A stretch of DNA of 64,000 nucleotides, taken from positions 42,287 to 106,286 of the forward strand of contig WHUX01000183.1 of NCBI GenBank assembly GCA_015179025.1, in the 5' to 3' direction. Origin of the DNA: Terfezia claveryi (Eukaryota > Ascomycota > Pezizomycetes > Pezizales > Pezizaceae). The position numbers and the translations under genes were made by a program. Below, piece by piece: positions 1-10,430 of this stretch. How positions within the stretch are numbered: position 1 is the first letter of the stretch; the number at the start of each line of letters is the position of its first letter. The notes beneath the pieces are model-generated. The model had not been told where the DNA came from, made no database searches, and saw only the letters and a list, made by a program, of their open reading frames with translations.

Positions 1-287
1 AATTGGTTGTTCCAACTGACCCAGTGGCATACGTATGGAACGGAAGAACTGGGTTCCTGATATGGTGCAACCAGTAAAATGATGGGGCCTTTATTCGTGA
101 CCACGTAGGTGAGACCTTTCAAGCTATATTGGAGTGGGACTTTGTCGTACCGTGGATCTTGAACCTTGTCTAATGCCTGCCGGTGATCTTGTAATGCCAG
201 GACAATGCATATCTTAACGCCACTGTGTCGTTTTGCCCACATGAATTTCCTTGGTCTCTCCAATATCCTCCGCGACACTTTCTTCAC
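1..287 (-). CDS. partial exon of an unrecognised protein, runs off the left edge
   Basis: On the minus strand one frame is open from base 287 to the window edge (95 codons). It reads as ordinary protein, rich in Lys and Val, with segments such as KICIVLALQDHRQALDKV and LTYVVTNKGPIILLVAPYQ. Directly upstream, bases 288-292 read ATTAG, so the open stretch probably begins at an intron acceptor rather than at a start codon. An upstream exon may lie around 290-420 in another frame. I do not recognise the family. It could be a host gene continuing to the left or a fragment of a transposon protein. The call rests on uninterrupted coding-like sequence and a plausible acceptor only. Confidence 0.4.
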   Translation of the reverse strand, partial: MKKVSRRILERPRKFMWAKRHSGVKICIVLALQDHRQALDKVQDPRYDKVPLQYSLKGLTYVVTNKGPIILLVAPYQEPSSSVPYVCHWVSWNNQ

Positions 288-420
288 CTAATGACCGCGG
301 GTGATCGTAATATAGAAGTTGCGCAATCCTTGCTATAGCTCCTTGGTTGCCCAGAGCTACTCTATCCCCTTTGGGAATGGGCTTCCTATAAAGCACTGGG
401 ATTGGGTGAAATATAATACA

Positions 421-1099
421 CTGAGTGGCAGCTGCCCTGTATGATTCACTTCAAGAGCAGAGGTCGTGCTCGAATATTTCGAGGTCATGATTTGTTGATC
501 GTCCATATCCGTAACCCAGAGTCCTCTGCACCAGGTATATAGTACGTGTGGAGTACCCTTAAATTCTAACTAGAGCCTGCCCATATATGACAATAAATAT
601 CCTCTTTTGTGGCACTGGTTGTGCTGCGTTCGTATCTTAGCACAGAGCATTCTTTATCCACAATACCAAAAAAAATTATTCCTGAGATAAATAAAACCAC
701 ACTGAATCAAAATACCGCACTTGATTCCCAAGAAACACATGTATCAAGTTCAGCCCTCCAAACCATTTGGCACCGTTTCCCCCAGAGCAACTTTTAGTAC
801 CCGGTGCCTTCAACTCAGAGCGACATCCAGAACCTTAGCGATGAAAGAATAAATAAGGACTTCAGTTCGCATGCAGAACCTTGAGATTTGTTGATGTTGG
901 GAAAGGAGTGGTATATTTCGCAGGCTGAGAATCTAGAAATTTGACACCTGGAAGGCTGAGGAGGGACTCGCGCTATGGGAACTGGTATAAGTTAAATAGT
1001 ATAGGCGGAGTACTGCCAAAGCCGAATTGAATGTTTTAACAACTGAAAGGAAAAAGGCATCAGCCTAATTATCGATCCGCGTCCTCGAACCTTGGAGCC
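421..1099. other. intergenic, no supported gene
   Basis: Short AT-rich open frames occur here but none has a family signature or splice signals. The right part is the 3' flank of the DnaJ-like gene. Confidence 0.5.
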
Positions 1100-2407
1100 T
1101 TATCCTTTGCCACAACTGCCACTCTCAGCGCCACTGAGATGTGAACTGAGTACGGTCGCCTTCGTATCCTGCGTGCTCGCCTCTACTCCCCCTTTTGCAT
1201 TTCCATTTCCAGTAGCCCTTGTCTTCTGAATGGAACCACCCCCCCCGACCTGGACACTGCTAACAGACAAGGCACCAGGCGGGAGGCCTGATGGCTTGCG
1301 AGGGGGTAGGATATGTTCGAGGGCAAAGAGCTTCTCAATGTCATTGAAGCTGTTTGGTGGAAATTTGATATTGAACTGTATGTAGAGATTTCCGTTGCCA
1401 TGGTGACGGTATGAAGGCATACCCTGTCCGATTATAGCCTTGACCTTACCAGGGCTGATGACCTCGCCTGGCTTGATAGTGATACTTAACCAACGTCGGT
1501 CAAGGTGCTGAATTCCAACCCGTCCTCCAGCCAAAGCTGTCAGAAGATCGATTTCGGAATAGTAGAACAGGTCGTCATCCTTCCGCTGGAATCTGAGATG
1601 GGGCTTGGTTGTTATGATGAATACAACATCTCCCGGGATGATATCGGGGCCCTGATTACCCTCTCCATGGAACACAATCCTTGTACCGTCCTTAACTCCC
1701 TTGTCGACATGGAAGCGTAGGGTTTTGCGTTCGGTGACAACATTACTTCCATTGCAGTGTTTGCACATATCTTTATTGCTTACAACCCCTCCTTTTCCGT
1801 TACATTCAGAGCAGAAAATATGGACTCGCTGAACCACGAGTCCCATCTGTCGCATGACCGTTTTCACTCGGGCACCATTACAGCCGGTACATTTGTTGAT
1901 TGTACCTTCCTTTGCTCCCCGACCCTCACACTTAGGGCAAATGACATTCTTCTGAATTGTCAATTTCGATGCCTTGCCCTTATATATGTCTTCGAGTGGA
2001 ACCTTGACTCTGTTGACGATGTCGCGGGACCTCGTTGGAACTTGCTGTGTCAATCCCCTGCCACAAAATATACCACCACCAATTCCCCTACCACTAAACA
2101 TGCCATCACTCATTCCACTGAAGAGATGCGAGACCAGATCCTCGGCAGACATCCGATCACCCATTCCACCCTCACGATCGTCCCCATATTGGCTGTACAC
2201 CTTTCGTTTGTCCGGGTCGGTGAGAACTTCGTAGGCATGTCGAATCTCCTTGAACGTATTGGCGGCCTCAGAGTTGTGTGCATTCTGATAGTGCCATTTC
2301 ATAGTAAGTTTCTTATAGGCCTTCTTGATTTCCGCGTCGCTTGCGTCTGGTGTTACCTCCAGGACCTGATACAGACGGTTTTTGTCGGCGTTCCGGTTCC
2401 CAGACAT
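1100..2407 (-). CDS. class I DnaJ/Hsp40 co-chaperone with a degenerate HPD motif
   Basis: Single-exon gene of 435 aa. Seen in order: a J domain (about residues 11-75), a Gly/Met-rich linker (about 80-130), a cysteine-rich zinc region with four CxxC repeats (CPKC at 157, then CTGC, CSEC, CKHC at 215), and two C-terminal substrate-binding domains to about residue 375. This is the Ydj1/DnaJA layout and length (409 aa in yeast), a cytosolic partner of Hsp70. The start at 2407 is chosen because the J domain begins shortly after it; an in-frame Met at 2542 would add a low-complexity leader. Oddity: helix II/III, where the family has His-Pro-Asp, reads KWHYQNAH, so Pro and Asp are missing (His39 kept). 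Family knowledge says HPD loss abolishes stimulation of Hsp70 ATPase. The last four residues are CGKG, a Cys at the farnesylation position but not a good CaaX box. It may be a divergent paralogue or retrocopy. Confidence 0.9.
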   Translation of the reverse strand: MSGNRNADKNRLYQVLEVTPDASDAEIKKAYKKLTMKWHYQNAHNSEAANTFKEIRHAYEVLTDPDKRKVYSQYGDDREGGMGDRMSAEDLVSHLFSGMSDGMFSGRGIGGGIFCGRGLTQQVPTRSRDIVNRVKVPLEDIYKGKASKLTIQKNVICPKCEGRGAKEGTINKCTGCNGARVKTVMRQMGLVVQRVHIFCSECNGKGGVVSNKDMCKHCNGSNVVTERKTLRFHVDKGVKDGTRIVFHGEGNQGPDIIPGDVVFIITTKPHLRFQRKDDDLFYYSEIDLLTALAGGRVGIQHLDRRWLSITIKPGEVISPGKVKAIIGQGMPSYRHHGNGNLYIQFNIKFPPNSFNDIEKLFALEHILPPRKPSGLPPGALSVSSVQVGGGGSIQKTRATGNGNAKGGVEASTQDTKATVLSSHLSGAESGSCGKG

Positions 2408-2720
2408 TATTGGAAGTCGATATTGAGCTGAGGAGAAAGGCAGCGACTTGGCGGTATATGTTGGGACTTCAGTGAAAATTTGGAGAATTTGGGGCGAGTG
2501 ACAATTTGCGGCGAGCAAGACGAACATTCGAGCTGGGTTCATTCATGCCAAGCATGACGAAGCCCACTTCCAAATCCGGCGGCGATCTTAGAATAGTCTT
2601 CACTCTGATCACGTGCGAAGGCTGCCAAGACAATACTAAATCTTTTTCTTATTTACTAAACACACATACGGCTATCCTAGTCTGGCTTGCGGTAATCCCA
2701 GTAAAGGGACCAATAACGGA
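2408..2720. promoter_or_regulatory. 5' flank of the DnaJ-like gene
   Basis: This is the only upstream space for the chaperone gene before transposon sequence begins near 2720. I see no clear TATA or heat-shock element array, so regulation cannot be read from it. Confidence 0.3.
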
Positions 2721-3501
2721 AACCCGGGTGGATTCAGGACAGGCAAGGTAGTCTGTCAGGTCCTGCGCGCAGATTTTAAACCGAAAAGCTCCAGTGCCTC
2801 ATGGCATATAAAGAAATGTGTTGCGAGTGGAATGGCTCACCCCAAATTCAAATTCCCCGAGGGGCTCAGGTGATGAAACTCTGGCGAGTAGAAAAAGCTC
2901 AAGTAGAAGAAACATCCGTGCTGTCATTAACCGGCTAATGGAGATGACCCCAAGGGGACTGAGTGAAGTAACTTGAATCGCAAGGGGAAAGAAATAAATA
3001 TAGCCCTGATAGGAGATTAAAGAAAATCTTCTCAAGTGGAAAAATACCCAGTGTCATACCCCATAAAAATAAAGAAATACGCTCAAGTGGGGTAGCACAC
3101 TGTGTCATGTCCCATGAAAACTCCGCTTGTCGTTCCCGTGGAGAGAATCATCTGTTCCCGTCGTAATTTGTGATGTGGAAGGACCACTTACCCATGCGGA
3201 GGCCGTATTTGTTGTTGTCGATCTTTTCCGCCATGCAGATGTCCAGCGGTGATGCCAGCTTTCCAATCCTCCTTCCTTCTAACACCAGCCAAGCACCCAA
3301 AATTTGAGCCTCTCTTGTTGTCTTCCTCGAGCCAGCTCTCATCAGAAAATGTTTGTACTCAGTTGGTGCCCCGTGTAGACTACGACTCATGCTCGGAATG
3401 GTGTTTGTTTTTGTGGAGGGTTCGGGGGCGGTGTGCCACCGCCACCGGCCTTTTGTCTTTACCCTTCTCACACTGATTGTTTGGTTAATTCTTATCAGCA
3501 A
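2720..3501 (-). mobile_element. LINE-derived element, ORF1 RRM-like segment joined to the LINE 3' tail (copy 1)
   Basis: Read on the minus strand, the piece encodes a segment ending GRRIGKLASPLDICMAEK then GLRMGKWSFH. It matches the ORF1-type segments at 17.5-17.8, 19.3-19.6, 12.8 and 14.2 kb. About 400 bp further on comes the family 3' UTR (a GCTGTCATTAACCGG motif) and the tail block with the CCCGGGTGG, GGACAAGGCAAG and TTAATCTGCC motifs. No reverse transcriptase lies between them. Frames are broken, so this is a relic. The RRM-like ORF1 identity is inferred from resemblance to fungal LINE ORF1 proteins. Confidence 0.6.
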
Positions 3502-3639
3502 CCCGATACCCTAATATCCTCTCTCTTGTATAGACGAAGTACTCCGAAAACACCTGGGTATCGGGGGGAGAGCTTCTTTAAACGAGGATTGAACTCTCCG
3601 CTGCAATTTGATGGTTGCATGGTTGGCCACTGCCTTTTT

Positions 3640-4110
3640 TAAACTAATCACTCTTATTCGGTGCCAGGAGGAGACCATGTGGAGCCAGCGGGAGATTCAG
3701 GACAAGGCAAGTTAATCTGCCAAGTCCGGCACCTACATATATACCGTTGTAACAAAATCTCGAGAACGAGAAGGCAACAACAAATATAACTTCTACTAAT
3801 ATGAACTAAAGAGCCAATTGGCAAAAGCAACGTGGGAAATGAACTTAGGAAGCCAAAGTAGTGTCAGATAAACTCAAGTGAAGCGGAACCTCGTGCTGTC
3901 ATTAACCGGCTAATGCCAGATGCTTGACAGAAATCCGCCGCAACCAATATTGGAGAATAAGTAAACTCAAGTGAAGTGGGACTCCCTGACTGAGACCCGC
4001 TCCAAACCTCTACTTGTGTCCATTCCATTAGGGTCCCCCATTTCGAGCTAGTTGTCGGTAAAGGAAGCCGAAGTGCCTCTACCACGTCCCATTGATCCCC
4101 GTGTTCCATA
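3640..4110 (-). mobile_element. truncated LINE 3' end
   Basis: The LINE tail block (GGACAAGGCAAGTTAATCTG at about 3700) and the CTGTCATTAACCGG 3' UTR motif (about 3895-3912) are present in minus orientation. The rest is short, broken and non-coding. Confidence 0.55.
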
Positions 4111-4312
4111 TGGGACGGCCGACATCTTCCTAATCCTTGTGTTGCGTAAAGCAGCCCTTTGATCGTTGTAATCTGGAGGTGATGTGTCGACCGTCCTATT
4201 TATGGTAACCGCACTGGCAGGCGCTCGAGTCAGATTTCTTCAGTTTATGGAGCCATAGCTTTTGGGGCCTCGGTCTGCATTGTACGCCGACATTTACCGT
4301 TATTCTCCTTAT

Positions 4313-5108
4313 CTAGAAATCACGAATTCCTATACGGTTCGAAACTATGCTCCAAAGTTCCGCACTTAATCCTGTTCTCCCAGATCTGACGACTTCGCGC
4401 ATTTGGTATGTGGAAACTCTGAGCCTGCCATGCCTCATGAGGAATAGTTGGTATTCTGTGCGGTGGTTCAATATCCTGTCGAAAAACTCCTTCCTTCGTA
4501 AAGCCAAATGCGATAATTTCCTCCCGATTGAAAACACCTCCTTCAGAATCTCTCTTTCTTGTGCCGTTATATCCTCACCGATCCGCAGATTTTGTATTCG
4601 TTCCGAAGGTAACCTTGAGCCCTTCGGAATATCCGAAAGCTTAGGTATAATCCAGCCTTTCACGTAAAGAGATAGGTCTATTCTTGAATTGAGAGTCATG
4701 TCAGTTTTGGGCACACGAGTCTCAAACAAGGAGTTACCCATTCGATGTGTTTTTCTCTCCTTCGTCTTCCCCAGCTGGCTTTGCTCTATCCTTATGAGGT
4801 TTATTCACTGGTCTTATCTTATCCGCCTTCTTTTTATATAACATCAAATTGGCGAGGATTCTTCTGATTTCTTTCTCATCCATGTGAGCACGTCGGTTCC
4901 ACTCTGATTTCTTGACGCCAAATCCGTTTGATATGCGCATTTGGCTCCTGTGTTCTTCGGAGGATTGCTTGATGGCCATTTCTGTTACCATCGATGGAGC
5001 TAAGGATATTTGGCCTGGTGCGGAGGCGAAGGTACCAGCACTTGACTTTTCCACCTGCGGTTTTAAATTTTTTGTTGGGGGGTGGGTTCTGGAGGGTATT
5101 GTTTCCAC
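4313..5108 (-). pseudogene. Ty3/gypsy pol, region upstream of the reverse transcriptase, decayed
   Basis: Two adjacent open stretches (4734-5108 and 4313-4741) overlap in different frames. The second contains WIIPKLSDIPKGSRLPSERI and DITAQEREILKEVF, which resemble the segment before the reverse transcriptase in fungal Ty3/gypsy polyproteins (an 'IPKGSRLTPERI ... LT..ERE' pattern). The upstream stretch is Lys/Glu-rich. No RT core follows in this copy. The frame change and missing RT mark it as a relic. The assignment is by recognition of the pattern and should be confirmed by profile search. Confidence 0.5.
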
Positions 5109-5109
5109 C

Positions 5110-5335
5110 TGCGATATATCTTTGTTTTCTTTTTGGGTCGAGGTTCAGTCAGGCCTCTTCGGGTCATGCGGGCAAGCCTGTCAATGACAGCATGGTACCT
5201 CGATCCACTTGAGTTTGTATATTTAGCGTCGGACCTGGCAAATTAACTTGCCTTATCCCTGAATCACCCCGCTTTCCGGGTGGCTCCTGGTCCCCTTACG
5301 CGGACCGCATAAGAGTAATGTTTTTTTTTTTTTAA
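5110..5335 (+). mobile_element. 5'-truncated LINE 3' end, plus orientation
   Basis: The plus strand carries the family 3' UTR landmarks in order: CAGTCAGGCCTCTTCGGG, GTCAATGACAGCATGG, the GGACCTGGCAAATTAACTTGCC block, the CCGGGTGGCTCCTGGTCCCC block, and the GCATAAGAGTAAT end. It abuts LINE and gypsy relics of opposite orientation, so it is a later nested insertion. Confidence 0.65.
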
Positions 5336-5389
5336 TTAAAAAACTCCGGAGGAATTGGTGACCTTTACATAGAGAGTTTCCTCTGCTGT

Positions 5390-5700
5390 CTTCCGAGACA
5401 AAGGCAGCGGCGGCGTGTCCTGCTCTTCCGGTGCCATCTGTGTAGCAGATTCGCCACCCTTCGTCCAGCATTCTCCCGATCTTGACTGCCCACTTGCCTT
5501 TGTCTCTTGAGTTTGGGTCTGTGTGCTCGTAGAGAGGGCGAGATATGAGGCTGCTGGGGTTGCTTTTGTCGGGATTTCCGAACCTGAGGCGCGGGAGGTC
5601 TGAGGTGGAGGCTGCGTTGAAGGCAGAAACCATGGGATCTGTGGTGTATATGAGAGAGTTGGGGAGCATTGCCTGGATATCTAGGTTACCAGTTCGTACT
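5390..5700 (-). pseudogene. LINE ORF2 fragment with the start of the RNase H domain
   Basis: The minus strand encodes the segment linking reverse transcriptase to RNase H, with SAFNAASTSDLPRLRFGNP, KSNPSSLISRPLYEHTDPNS and then the RNase H entry ICYTDGTGRAGHAAAAFVSE, whose first catalytic Asp lies in YTDG. It is the downstream half of the LINE whose RT lies at 6216-7123; a copia fragment separates the two halves. The domain is cut off after about 35 residues. Confidence 0.7.
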
Positions 5701-6215
5701 GCTCGAGCCGCAATACAGCAGTACTTACTTGCATACTTCAAGCCATCTCATTAACTGTCCTAATAGTTCGCTCACTTGCACCATTTTGAGGTTGTATATA
5801 TGGAGTTGATGGCTCCTGCATACATAATACCACGCTCACGTAGGAGTTGCCGAAAAATGGTACCATCGTATTTTCCAACTCCATTATCGCTGCGGAATCT
5901 CTGAATTTTGGCTTCTGGACATTGAGTTTCTAATAGTCCTTAAAACTCTCGAAATCTGAGTGATATTTCATCGGCACTTCTTTGTCTTTAGGAAATAGGC
6001 TTAGATGTTGTGACTTTAGTTATCAATACAGAATTTATAATACCGATAGCTGCTACGTGAAAGAGTGCTTATTGGACCACACATATCTGAATGGATAACG
6101 CTTCCAAGATATGTAGCTCTCACGCTCGGCTTGCCGTTAATATTCATATGCTGTGTTCCTTGAAGAACTTTGAAGATTGACCCCTAGTGGCTCAATGTTG
6201 GCGATTTGTCCTAGC
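5701..6215 (-). pseudogene. Ty1/copia integrase remnant inserted in a LINE
   Basis: Read in three frames on the minus strand, the stretch shows IHSDMCGPIST (the copia integrase entry), then KIQRFRSDNGVGKY (second catalytic Asp region), LLRERGIMYAGAINS, and SERTIRTVNEMA (the GxxERxNRT region holding the catalytic Glu). Several stops and frameshifts separate them, so the fragment is dead. It replaces the junction between LINE RT thumb and LINE RNase H. Confidence 0.65.
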
Positions 6216-7123
6216 TTGCCTCCAGATCTCCCGTGATATGCTCCACAATCTTGCGTAGGACTTGGAATTGGAGGCATTTCATGTTGGCAAGCCTCGGGTC
6301 TGGGTTGTTGAACTGTCTCAACCGGAGCTCGGCTTTTCAGGTAAAGATTGACCTAGTGCACCGTGTGTATAAAGAGCGTATGGAGCCGGGACTCATCCCT
6401 TTGTTGCTGTTCCCGTACCTCATTAGAATCGATTACATTTGCTTTGCCTTTTCTGTGCGGGAATCAACGTGCTTCCGGAATGAAAGTTTGTTGTATGAAT
6501 GTGTCTTGCTATCTAGGCCCAAGTGTAGAGCGGCATCCTTGTTCTTGTCCCAATCTAGCTAGTCGCCTGAATTTACCCTTCTTACTATCTCGTTGTGTTC
6601 GCATTTGGAGTGTCAGGATGTGATAATGAGAGGGTTGACATCATCAGCGTAACTGAATAGCATGAATCGTGGTACAGGGAGGTTGCGGAGACTGTGGGAG
6701 CAGGGACGATTGTTGCTAATGTAAATCTCTTTAACAATCTAGTCGGCTCTGATGAGGTACAAGATTGGTAGATGGGGAAGATCGTGGGGCTTATGGGGCT
6801 CCCTTGAGGGGTCCCCTCATGTATTGACCCTTCCCCTCTGACTTGATCGTCCCATACCATGTCGAGATCTCGGGGATATTCAGTCTGGATCGGTGGTGTT
6901 GTCGAACCGTGAAGCTGACAAAACTTCATTTTATCGTGAATGTCCTTGGGAGAGGAAGCGGCGGATTGATAAAAAGGTATGAAGTCCAGGTTTCGGATGT
7001 ATCGAGGCCTATATGACCTTCTTTAGGCAGACGTAATTGAAGGCGGAGACGATATTCTTTCCTAGTAATATTACCTGATCCCTTTGCTAGAGCCCTCTGA
7101 GCCTTAGACATTGTCTGCATCAT
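6216..7123 (-). pseudogene. LINE ORF2 reverse transcriptase, decayed
   Basis: From right to left on the minus strand: a linker with GNITRKEYRLRLQ, the RT core with DKMKFCQLHG and GTPQGSPISPTIF (RT motif 4), a damaged Tyr-Ala-Asp-Asp region near 6650 (reads YHDS with frameshift), and a thumb-like segment with ALHLGLDSKTHSYNKLSFRKHV and KGMSPGSIRSLYTRC. The order matches non-LTR retrotransposon ORF2. Frameshifts and stops exclude activity. It continues across the copia piece into the RNase H fragment at 5390-5700. Confidence 0.7.
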
Positions 7124-7218
7124 ACTATCTATGGCTGACCTGTTATTGCGGGATTAGTATTGTATTGGGTGGAAGAGATCCAGTTGGTGTTGTAATTGGT
7201 CGGCAATGGCCTTCTCTA

Positions 7219-7446
7219 CTAGCTTTTGACAACATGATTGGCCTCTAGCCTTTGACTAAGTTGTGGTTTATGTAGTACCGGTATTGGGGTGAGACTATAT
7301 CCATGCTGGTATCGCTTTCGTCTCCATTGAGGGACGGTGGCTGTGGGTGCCCCCTGACTGGTAGACGGGTCTGGAGTCGTCGATGTACTCGATCCATCTT
7401 TCCGGGTAGTCTGGTTGGGATGGTCTTTTCTGTTTCCCTTGGACAT
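7219..7446 (-). other. short Ser/Thr/Pro-rich open frame, unassigned
   Basis: A 75-codon frame with KDGSSTSTTPDPSTSQG lies just upstream (on the minus strand) of the LINE RT relic. It may be part of the LINE or of its ORF1 region. Nothing shows that it is expressed. Confidence 0.2.
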
Positions 7447-7559
7447 GTTGTGTTCGATTGGTCGGGTGGTGGTTGTTGACTGTTGTCAGGGGTGTTGGGT
7501 GTGCTTATGAGATGTGGGAGTTATAATGATGCGTATGGTGTGCGGGGTTTGGATCTGGT

Positions 7560-7640
7560 TGGATGACCGGGTGGATTCAGAACAAGGCCAGTTAATCTGC
7601 CAGGTCCGGCGCGCAAAGCAAAAAGGCGAAAGGCGGGGAG
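7560..7640 (-). mobile_element. LINE 3' tail fragment
   Basis: It contains the tail block (GGGTGGATTCAGAACAAGGC, then TTAATCTGCCAGGTCCGGCG) in minus orientation. The sequence beyond it matches nothing else in the window. Confidence 0.55.
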
Positions 7641-9190
7641 GTGTGGGAATTACCTACTTGTGGATTGGGCGGGGACGTCGATATGGCGTGCTGGCTGGCC
7701 CACGATACGAGGAGGTCAAGAAGGATTGCTGGAAATCGAGAAGTTTTAAGGCGGGGGTTCGCTGGATGTGTGTTTTGGATCTCGTAAGGTTTGGTCCGGA
7801 AAGCAACCAGACTAGGTCCGGGGGGCCTTCTGTGTTGTGAGATACGCCCAGACTAAGATACGCTCGGAAACGTATCTGTGGGTTGGTGAATTACTTACTC
7901 TGACCCTATGTCATGATAACCACCTCTCTGACGTCCTGTACAACACAGATAATAGCCTTCTTGGCCCAGTCAAGTGGATACGAAAGATTATATCAGGAAA
8001 AAATGAATTCAACCAAAAAGAAGAGAGCAAACCAAAAAATTAGGCTAACTAAGAACTCGACTATCCCGCAAGCACTCAAATACATAGATTAATGCGTTTA
8101 TTTCTGAGAAGAAGTTCAAAAATTAAAACTCTTGAGAGTCAGGAATAATAGAAGTCTTTGCAGAGGTCTTCGAGAACTAAGGTATAGTAGTTTTTCTTTT
8201 TTTCTTTTTTTTTTTTCCCCCTCCAGCAGTCTTTGAGAGGTCAGGCATATGAAAGAACTATATTGAAAAAGTAAGACAACGGGGATACCGTATCGAATGG
8301 TAAATTCAAGCCGCCAGTTTTGGGTGTTTCCAGAGTGTTGAGGACCCAGAACGTGGTTTGTTGGAGTAGTAAGTACGCAGACACTTCCAGAGTAGCAAAA
8401 AGGTACCTATAGAACTGTAAGACGACGCAGTGGTATTTGACATAGTGAATACATGATATCAGCCCAGTCTTGATAGTTGGTGCCATTGAGCTTGATCATA
8501 TTTACTCCGTTAGGGTTCCGCATCCATCAAGTAAAGGGAATTGCAAATCTGCAAAAAGGTTAAGTTTAATGCTAAAAGAAGTCAAGGCAGAGAAATGATA
8601 AGAGGTAGACCGTAGACCGTAGACGTAGACGATCAGAGGCCAGCACAAGAAGATTATTAGCAGAGGGAGTAGCAAATCACGTTTTTGGTAGTCTAGAGTT
8701 GAGAGTTAAGTCGAGCCGAGGGAACTTAACACTCTAGTCGTCTTATGTGAACAAAAGAAGAGAAGGAAAGGTGGATCCGCCTTGTCTAAACTATTTAATC
8801 CTCAAATAGGTAGCGTTGTACATGTCCTTTCACATGGGACGTCTATAGCTAACGTTGATAGTTCCGCTAGAAGAGCGATTTTCTGGATGCTCATGCCAAA
8901 GGGAAATATCGGGAGATATTGGCCCAACGGGGGAATTGACTCAATGCTTATCCTCTACCATGTTGGAGACTGTAACCGCTAGGACAAAACGTGATCACTG
9001 GGTGTTAGGTTTGCCTAGACACCACGCTCAAACTAAAACCGGCAGACAAAACATCATACAACGAGAACACTGTACCTTTTGATTAGTCTGGTTGGCACCC
9101 TTTTGATATTACTTAGCTTAAACCAACCAGACTGTATGGTGATTGTGGTCGCTGTATTTTACATTTAAATAGGTGACCACTCAGAAACCC
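7641..9190. other. gene-poor stretch with an inverted AGTCTGGTTGG repeat
   Basis: No supported gene. A perfect 11-bp inverted repeat (AGTCTGGTTGG / CCAACCAGACT) forms a stem with a loop of about 30 nt at roughly 9085-9134. The same AACCAGACT core recurs at 7806, 12098, 12125 and 12183. A short TAGACCGTAGACCGTAGACG run lies near 8610. These may be ends of an unclassified small element. Confidence 0.3.
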
Positions 9191-9194
9191 GGGT

Positions 9195-9345
9195 GGGGTC
9201 TCGTCTCGGTATTTGTATTTAGTTTTCGCGTGATTTTGGCAGAATAACTTGCCTTAACCTTGAATCCACCCGGGTTTCTGGGTGGCTTCTCATGGCCCCC
9301 TAATGGGTCCGCATAGAAGTCATAAGTATTTTTTTTTTAAAAAAA
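9195..9345 (+). mobile_element. LINE 3' tail, plus orientation
   Basis: The block AATAACTTGCCTTAACC, ACCCGGGTTTCTGGGTGG and the GGGTCCGCATAGAAGTCATAAG end lie on the plus strand, followed by a mixed T/A run. It stands tail to tail with the minus-strand LINE starting at 9371. Confidence 0.6.
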
Positions 9346-9370
9346 AAAGAAAATCAAAAAAAGAAAATCA

Positions 9371-10430
9371 AAAACCCGGGTGGAACCAGGACAAGGCAGG
9401 TTAATCCGCCAAGTCCGGCGCCTGTATACCAACAATAAGGCACTTCGAGAGCCGAAAGGCAGCAACAAATATGATCAAACAAAATAACCTCAAGAGCCGA
9501 TTGGCAAAAGTAAAAGCAAGATAACTGAATGCGGAAGCTAAATTCGAGGCCCCATTGGTTAAATTAAGAGTCGAAGGGTAGGGACAAATATAAAAAGCGA
9601 TATAAAACCTCAAGTGAGACGGAACTCCCCTACTGTAATTAACCGGGAGATGCGAGTGAGGTCCGCCTCAACCAGTACTGTGATGGGATATAATATAAAC
9701 CGAAAATAAATGGACTCAAGGGTCGCCCCTCCCGCCCAGCCGTTTTAATAGGAAACTGAAAAGGCTCCTATTGCGTCCTAATCCTCCCCATCCTCCTCTT
9801 GGATCCATGTGAGGTCCTCCCATTCTGTGATGCTGCCGACGGCAGCTCTTTGCTCGCCGATATCCGAGCAGTGGAAGGTGATTTGATGCCTGTTTGTGTG
9901 TGATGGTCACACCACTGGCATGCCGCAGTGTCCGATTTCCCGATTTCATGGACCCACTGCGTTCCGAGGCCCTTTGTCGGTTCCTAGCCACGTGTAGGCT
10001 GAGAGGGCATGTCGGTTCCATTCCGATCTCCGGACGCCATACTTTGGATGTGCATCCTTTGCTTCCGAGTGCCTTGGGATTTTGTCTGGTGCCCTCTGTC
10101 ACCGTTGACGGAGTTAGAGATACTTGCCCCAGGGGGAGGCGAAAGCTGCCAGCTTTTCCGCTTCCGCATTTCCTTTGATGCCAATGTGGGATCGCCAAGA
10201 GGTGGAGGTATCGCATTGATTAGGTGTTTCCCCGAGGGCTCCGCTATCTCCGATTCGATCCCGCTCCTCCCCCGCTCTCCTTTGGAGGTGTTGATAGCAC
10301 TTGCTATGGCTGCAGCAGAGTCGGATATGATAGCGAGCATGTTGTGGTCGCTGTAGCGGTATATACATATGGGATGTTTGTTGAACGAAGGTGTTTGAGC
10401 CTGGTTTGAACTATTTGTCAAAGATTGCCG
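9371..10430 (-). pseudogene. LINE 3' half: RNase H domain, C-terminal region and tail, decayed
   Basis: Minus strand, several frames: MLAIISDSAAAIASAI (RNase H second catalytic Asp region), ISTSWRSHIGIKGNAEAEKL (the 'GHxGIxGNExAD' block, with His and Asn kept but Asp replaced), then the downstream C-terminal segment with GDRNGTDMPSQPTRG and QWCDHHTQTGI. The tail block follows at 9371-9420. Frameshifts between blocks show it is dead. The layout matches the copy at 30021-31021. Confidence 0.65.

Noticed and set aside
2408..2542. 45-residue N-terminal extension of the DnaJ-like protein
   Set aside because: Low-complexity and outside any DnaJ domain. The Met at 2407 places the J domain at the usual position. 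A targeting leader cannot be fully excluded.
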